DNA from: Bosea sp. NBC_00550
Lineage (GTDB): Bacteria > Pseudomonadota > Alphaproteobacteria > Rhizobiales > Beijerinckiaceae
DNA length: 64,000 nt
NCBI RefSeq assembly: GCF_026020075.1
Contig: NZ_CP102773.1
Coordinates: forward strand, 310,001 to 374,000
Direction: 5' to 3'
Shown here: positions 60,867-64,000 of the stretch, one piece after another
Layout of the letters: every line of letters starts with the position of its first letter
Numbering within the stretch: the stretch's first letter is position 1
Notes under the pieces: generated by a model
Seen by the model: only the letters and a program-made list of their open reading frames with translations
Told to the model about the DNA's origin: nothing
Databases searched by the model: none
Made by a program: the position numbers and the translations under genes

Positions 60867-61832
60867 ATGACCAACCTGTCCCGCCGTGCCTTCGCGAGCG
60901 GCCTTCCTCTCGGTATCCTCGGGGGCGGCCTCCTACCTCTCCTCACCCCGGCGCGCAGCGTGGCAGCGCCAGCGGCGGCCGGAGCGACGCCCCTGGCGCA
61001 GATCCGGATCGGTCGCTTCACCGTGACCGCGCTGACGGATGGCTACGCGGACATGCCCTACACCTATTTCCCGGGCCGCACGGCCGCCCAGGTCGAACAG
61101 GCTGCGACGGCACAATTCGTTGCCCGTCCCAGCGGCGTCCGCTTCGTCTTCAATCAGTATCTGATCGAGGATGGTGAACGCAGGATCCTGCTCGATGCCG
61201 GGCCGGCCGGCTCGATCGGGCAGACGGGCGCGCTGCCGCAGGCGCTTGCCGCGCTTGGTCTGCGCCGCGATCAGATCGATGCAGTGATCGTGACACACAT
61301 GCATCAGGACCACATGGGCGGCCTGATCGCCGGCGGGCAGAACAACTTTCCCAATGCCGAGCTGTATATCGACCGGCGCGACGTCACCCACTGGACCGAC
61401 CCGGCGAAGCGCAGCGGTGCCCCCGATTATCTGCAGATCAGCTTCCGAATGTCGGCAGAGGTTGTGCGCCTCTATCCGCGGCTGCAGGCGATCGACGGCG
61501 AGCGAGAGATCGCACGCGGTATCTCCATAGTCGATCTGACAGGTCATACGCCCGGCCATATCGGCGTGCGGATCGAGGATGCCGGCCAAAGCCTCATCAT
61601 GGTGTCCGACATGCTCTTCCCCGTGGTGCACCCGATTGCGACCGATGTGAATTTCCTGTTCGAGCAGGACAGGGCTGCGGCGAAGGCGATGCGCGATCGC
61701 TTTTTTCCTCTCGCCGCGGCAGAAGGCGCACTGATCGCCGCGACGCATATGCCCTTCCCTGGCCTCGGCCGCATCGTCTCCGACCGAGGGCAGTTGCGCT
61801 GGCAGGTGGCGGACTGGGCATTGCAAATCTGA
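60867..61832 (+). CDS. Exported MBL-fold metallo-hydrolase (Tat-type leader)
   Basis: 321 aa. Leader MTNLSRRAFASGLPLG has the twin-arginine SRRAFAS pattern, with cleavage expected after PARSVAA. MBL core: FTVTALTDGYADMPYTYFP, HMHQDHMGGLIAG (HxHxDH), NAELYIDRRDVTHW, HTPGHIGVRIE, MVSDMLFPVVHP. This arrangement is typical of secreted AHL-lactonase/quorum-quenching-like or organophosphate-type hydrolases; substrate unknown. First gene of a small plus-strand cluster (MBL, PNPOx, isochorismatase). Confidence 0.92.
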   Translation: MTNLSRRAFASGLPLGILGGGLLPLLTPARSVAAPAAAGATPLAQIRIGRFTVTALTDGYADMPYTYFPGRTAAQVEQAATAQFVARPSGVRFVFNQYLIEDGERRILLDAGPAGSIGQTGALPQALAALGLRRDQIDAVIVTHMHQDHMGGLIAGGQNNFPNAELYIDRRDVTHWTDPAKRSGAPDYLQISFRMSAEVVRLYPRLQAIDGEREIARGISIVDLTGHTPGHIGVRIEDAGQSLIMVSDMLFPVVHPIATDVNFLFEQDRAAAKAMRDRFFPLAAAEGALIAATHMPFPGLGRIVSDRGQLRWQVADWALQI

Positions 61833-61884
61833 ATGGCCGGCCGCGGCGCCGATGGTCGCCACTGCCGGTTGAGCTGGAGGCTTC

Positions 61885-62526
61885 ATGCGTCACAGATATC
61901 TCGAGATTGCGTCGACGCCATCGGTCAGCGCCGCGCGCGAGCGCTACGGTAGCGCGCTCCGCTCAGCGCGTGCGGACGCTGTCCATCATCAGGATGATGT
62001 CGTCCGCAACCACCGGCTCGGCGGCGCCGAAAAGGAGTTCATCGCCGCCCGCGATGGCTTCTATCTGGCCAGTGTGTCCGAAACCGGCTGGCCCTATGTG
62101 CAGTTCCGCGGCGGGCCGACCGGCTTCCTACGGGTTATTGACAGTGGGACGCTGGGCTATGCGGATTTCCGCGGCAACCGGCAGTACATCACGACTGGCA
62201 ATGTCCTGGAGAACGATCGCGTGTCGTTGTTCATGATGGACTACGCGCATCAGCAGCGCCTGAAGATCTTTGGCCGCATTCGCGTCGTCGACGCCGCGGA
62301 CGACCCTGCGCTTGGGGAACGTTTGGTAATGCCGCGCTATGCAGGTCGCGTCGAGCGCCTTGTCTTGATCACGGTCGAGGCTTTCGACTGGAACTGTCCC
62401 CAACACATCACACCGCGCTTCACCGAAGCGGAGTTGGAGGTGGTGCTCGGGCCAGTACGCGATGAGATGGCACTCCTACGCCTGGAGAACGAACGTCTGC
62501 GGCGCGAGATGCCGAGCTGGGAGTAG
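61885..62526 (+). CDS. Pyridoxamine-5'-phosphate oxidase-like FMN-binding protein
   Basis: 213 aa. Split-barrel flavin fold: EKEFIAARDGFYLASVSETGWPYVQFRGGPTGFLRVIDSGTLGYADFRGNRQYITTGNVLENDRVSLFMMDYAHQQRLKIFGRIRVVD. The motif set fits the PNPOx/FMN-binding clade that reduces or oxidises small aromatic or quinone substrates, with a C-terminal helix (MALLRLENERLRREMPSWE). Fifty-two bp after the MBL gene. Confidence 0.9.
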   Translation: MRHRYLEIASTPSVSAARERYGSALRSARADAVHHQDDVVRNHRLGGAEKEFIAARDGFYLASVSETGWPYVQFRGGPTGFLRVIDSGTLGYADFRGNRQYITTGNVLENDRVSLFMMDYAHQQRLKIFGRIRVVDAADDPALGERLVMPRYAGRVERLVLITVEAFDWNCPQHITPRFTEAELEVVLGPVRDEMALLRLENERLRREMPSWE

Positions 62527-62610
62527 GCACCGAAAAGTCACGCTTTGACACTTCATTACAGTTGTCAGCCGACGCAGCCAACCAATCGACAACCGTACGG
62601 GAAAACAGCG

Positions 62611-63288
62611 ATGGAATCGTCGTCCGAAAAACCGAGCGTGCTCCCTACAGGTGGGGGCGTAGCGCTCATGAATCCGTCCGACACGCTGGTCCTGCTGCTC
62701 GACCATCAGTCCGGCTTGTTCCAGACGGTCAAGGATATCCCTGTCGCCGACCTGCGCCGAAATGTCGAGATGATCGCCCGACTCTGCACGCTCTTGAACA
62801 TTCCGGTGATCACGACTGCCTCGGAGCCAGCCGGTACCAATGGTCCGCTCATGCCGGAGATCCATCAGTTCGCCCCACACGCTGTCTATGTCGCGCGCAA
62901 GGGCGAGGTAAACGCGTGGGACAACGACGATTTCGTCGCCGCCGTCGAGGCGACCGGCCGCAAGACGCTCGTCATGGCAGGTGTCTGGACCAGCGTCTGC
63001 GTGATGTTTCCCGCGCTGGACGCTCGCGCCGCGGGGTACGATGTCTATGCGGTCCTCGATGCGTCGGGCGATCCCAGTGAAATGGTCTCACGCATGTCTC
63101 TCGCCCGCTTCGTGCAAGGCGGCGTCAAACCGACATCGGCCAACGCGCTATTGTCGGAACTCCATCGAACCTGGGCTCGCCCAGAAGGGGCTGGACTCGC
63201 CGAGCTTTACGGGCTCGTCTCTCCTAACTATGCCGCAGTGATCGAGAGTTTTCAGCGAGCTCAGGAGGCGGCCATTAGGGCGAGCTAA
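62611..63288 (+). CDS. Isochorismatase-family cysteine hydrolase
   Basis: 225 aa from ATG 62611 (MESSSEKPSVLPTGG); an ATG at 62668 (MNPSDTLVLLL) is closer to the usual family start. Catalytic triad of the fold: Asp in VLLLDHQSG, Lys in YVARKGEVNAWDNDDF, Cys in MAGVWTSVCVMFPALDA. Family members hydrolyse amides or isochorismate-like substrates. Third gene of the cluster after the PNPOx gene. Confidence 0.92.
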   Translation: MESSSEKPSVLPTGGGVALMNPSDTLVLLLDHQSGLFQTVKDIPVADLRRNVEMIARLCTLLNIPVITTASEPAGTNGPLMPEIHQFAPHAVYVARKGEVNAWDNDDFVAAVEATGRKTLVMAGVWTSVCVMFPALDARAAGYDVYAVLDASGDPSEMVSRMSLARFVQGGVKPTSANALLSELHRTWARPEGAGLAELYGLVSPNYAAVIESFQRAQEAAIRAS

Positions 63289-63319
63289 CCGTATGGGCAG
63301 GTCACGGAGCGCGACAGAT

Positions 63320-63358
63320 GCGCCACAACCGGACTTTGTCTTTGCCCGAAAGCGGAGC
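63320..63358 (-). repeat. Dispersed intergenic repeat, copy B6
   Basis: GCGCCACAACCGGACTTTG then TTTGCCCGAAAGCGGA; reverse orientation, in the gap between the isochorismatase-like gene and the SDR. Confidence 0.7.
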
Positions 63359-63491
63359 TACGCCGCGGCCATCGACTGCCAACGAACGCCGGCACGCACC
63401 GAAGCACTCCATCGACCCAGCTCACGGCCGACGTGTCCAGATCCGAACCGGCGGGAAGTTTAGCGCCGCCTGCTATCGACCCGCTAAATTA

Positions 63492-64000
63492 CTAGGAAAT
63501 CAGCCTGAGCGATGTGTCCCAAAGGCGCTCTGCATTACCGCTGTCGAGTGCATAGCGGGCAACGCCGGTAAAATCGGGCGGACGGCGTGAAACTGTCGTG
63601 GCCTCATTGCAATCCTCGAAATAGCGCCCGCCGATCCCCTGCACCAATGGCGACGCTGCGAGAAGCACGGAGGTTGCCGCGCCTTGCTGCGGCGACTTCC
63701 GACGCTCGGGAGGTGTTTTGAGGCCGCCCGTATGCTTCTGGAGATTGGTGGCGATCGCTCCTGGATTTAGCGAGTTGGCAAAGATTCCATCGCTCGACCA
63801 ACGTCGCGTTGCCTCTACCGCCAAGAGGGCACATGCCGTCTTGGACTGGCCGTAAGCGACAAGCGGGTCGTAGGGCAGAAAGTCAAAATTTAGATCATCG
63901 AAGATGACTGGTGCGATGAGATTCCCGCTTGAGCTCACCGACACAATTCGGGCGCCATCCGCCGCCGCAAGCGCGCGATGCAATCCGATTGCTAGTGTGA
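63492..64000 (-). CDS. SDR-family oxidoreductase (retinol dehydrogenase-like), 5' end outside window
   Basis: The 3' 169 codons of a minus-strand gene. Visible: TLAIGLHRALAAADGARIVSVSS (Ser region), then YGQSKTACALLAVEATRRW with catalytic Tyr and Lys, NSLNPGAIATNLQKH, and a C-terminal GGRYFEDCNEA. This pattern is the RDH11-14/WWOX-like SDR clade. The Rossmann domain lies beyond base 64000. Its codons stay open to the window edge. Confidence 0.88.
   Translation of the reverse strand, partial: TLAIGLHRALAAADGARIVSVSSSGNLIAPVIFDDLNFDFLPYDPLVAYGQSKTACALLAVEATRRWSSDGIFANSLNPGAIATNLQKHTGGLKTPPERRKSPQQGAATSVLLAASPLVQGIGGRYFEDCNEATTVSRRPPDFTGVARYALDSGNAERLWDTSLRLIS

Noticed and set aside
1..64000. 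CRISPR array, tRNA or rRNA genes
   Set aside because: No regularly spaced direct repeats, no cloverleaf-like sequence, and no rRNA-like conserved blocks noticed. The ten dispersed repeats are far apart and degenerate, unlike CRISPR.

Overview
The window looks like chromosomal DNA of a GC-rich alphaproteobacterium, most likely of the Hyphomicrobiales (Bosea, Methylobacterium or Bradyrhizobium-like). This is an inference from gene content: a single-domain response regulator beside an HWE-family histidine kinase, a cbb3 oxidase operon, many IclR-controlled ABC/acyl-CoA catabolic operons, IS1182 and IS110 elements, and a small tyrosine recombinase. No sequence search was possible.

Left part (1-17 kb). 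A response regulator and an HWE kinase converge at 433-436. They are followed by a DUF1993 gene, a frameshifted polysaccharide flippase, and a stretch of small hypothetical genes mixed with two decayed genes (a 'YTLEDGTP' small protein and the C-terminus of an ATP-dependent DNA ligase, both broken). On the minus strand comes a compact, translationally coupled cbb3 oxidase operon (ccoNOQP, a 68-aa membrane protein, a DUF2189 membrane protein, ccoI, ccoS). It lacks ccoG and ccoH. An IS1182-family element with 14-bp terminal repeats and an IS110-family transposase follow.

Centre (17-46 kb). This is a dense catabolic region. Module 1 (17.1-28.8 kb): an MBL hydrolase, an IclR regulator and a nine-gene acyl-CoA degradation operon. 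The operon includes an ACAD10/11-like dehydrogenase together with an APH-family kinase, a pairing known from 4-hydroxy-acid (levulinate-type) catabolism. Module 2 (28.9-38.4 kb): an IclR regulator, an amidohydrolase-fold protein that seems to have lost its metal ligands, a dipeptide-type ABC importer and an NDP-forming acyl-CoA synthetase. Module 3 (38.5-45.7 kb): a TetR regulator, a polyamine-type ABC importer, an AMP-forming CoA ligase and an enoyl-CoA hydratase.

Right part (46-64 kb). A small tyrosine recombinase is followed by module 4 (47.2-56.6 kb): an IclR regulator, hydantoinase A and B subunits, a branched-chain-amino-acid-type ABC importer (five genes) and a cupin. Then come a frameshifted vanadium-haloperoxidase-like gene, rsgA, a LysR regulator divergent from a Tat-exported MBL hydrolase, a PNPOx-like protein, an isochorismatase-like hydrolase, and an SDR gene cut by the window edge.

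An intergenic degenerate repeat family (about 40-76 bp) occurs ten times in the two flanks. I found no copy in the 15.4-45.9 kb catabolic core. Two pairs of copies, in inverted orientation, bracket the recombinase gene and the IS1182 element. Several regulators have clear palindromes at their own promoters. The general logic of modules 2-4 is regulator, dedicated importer, and activating or hydrolysing enzyme; module 1 supplies a full beta-oxidation spiral.
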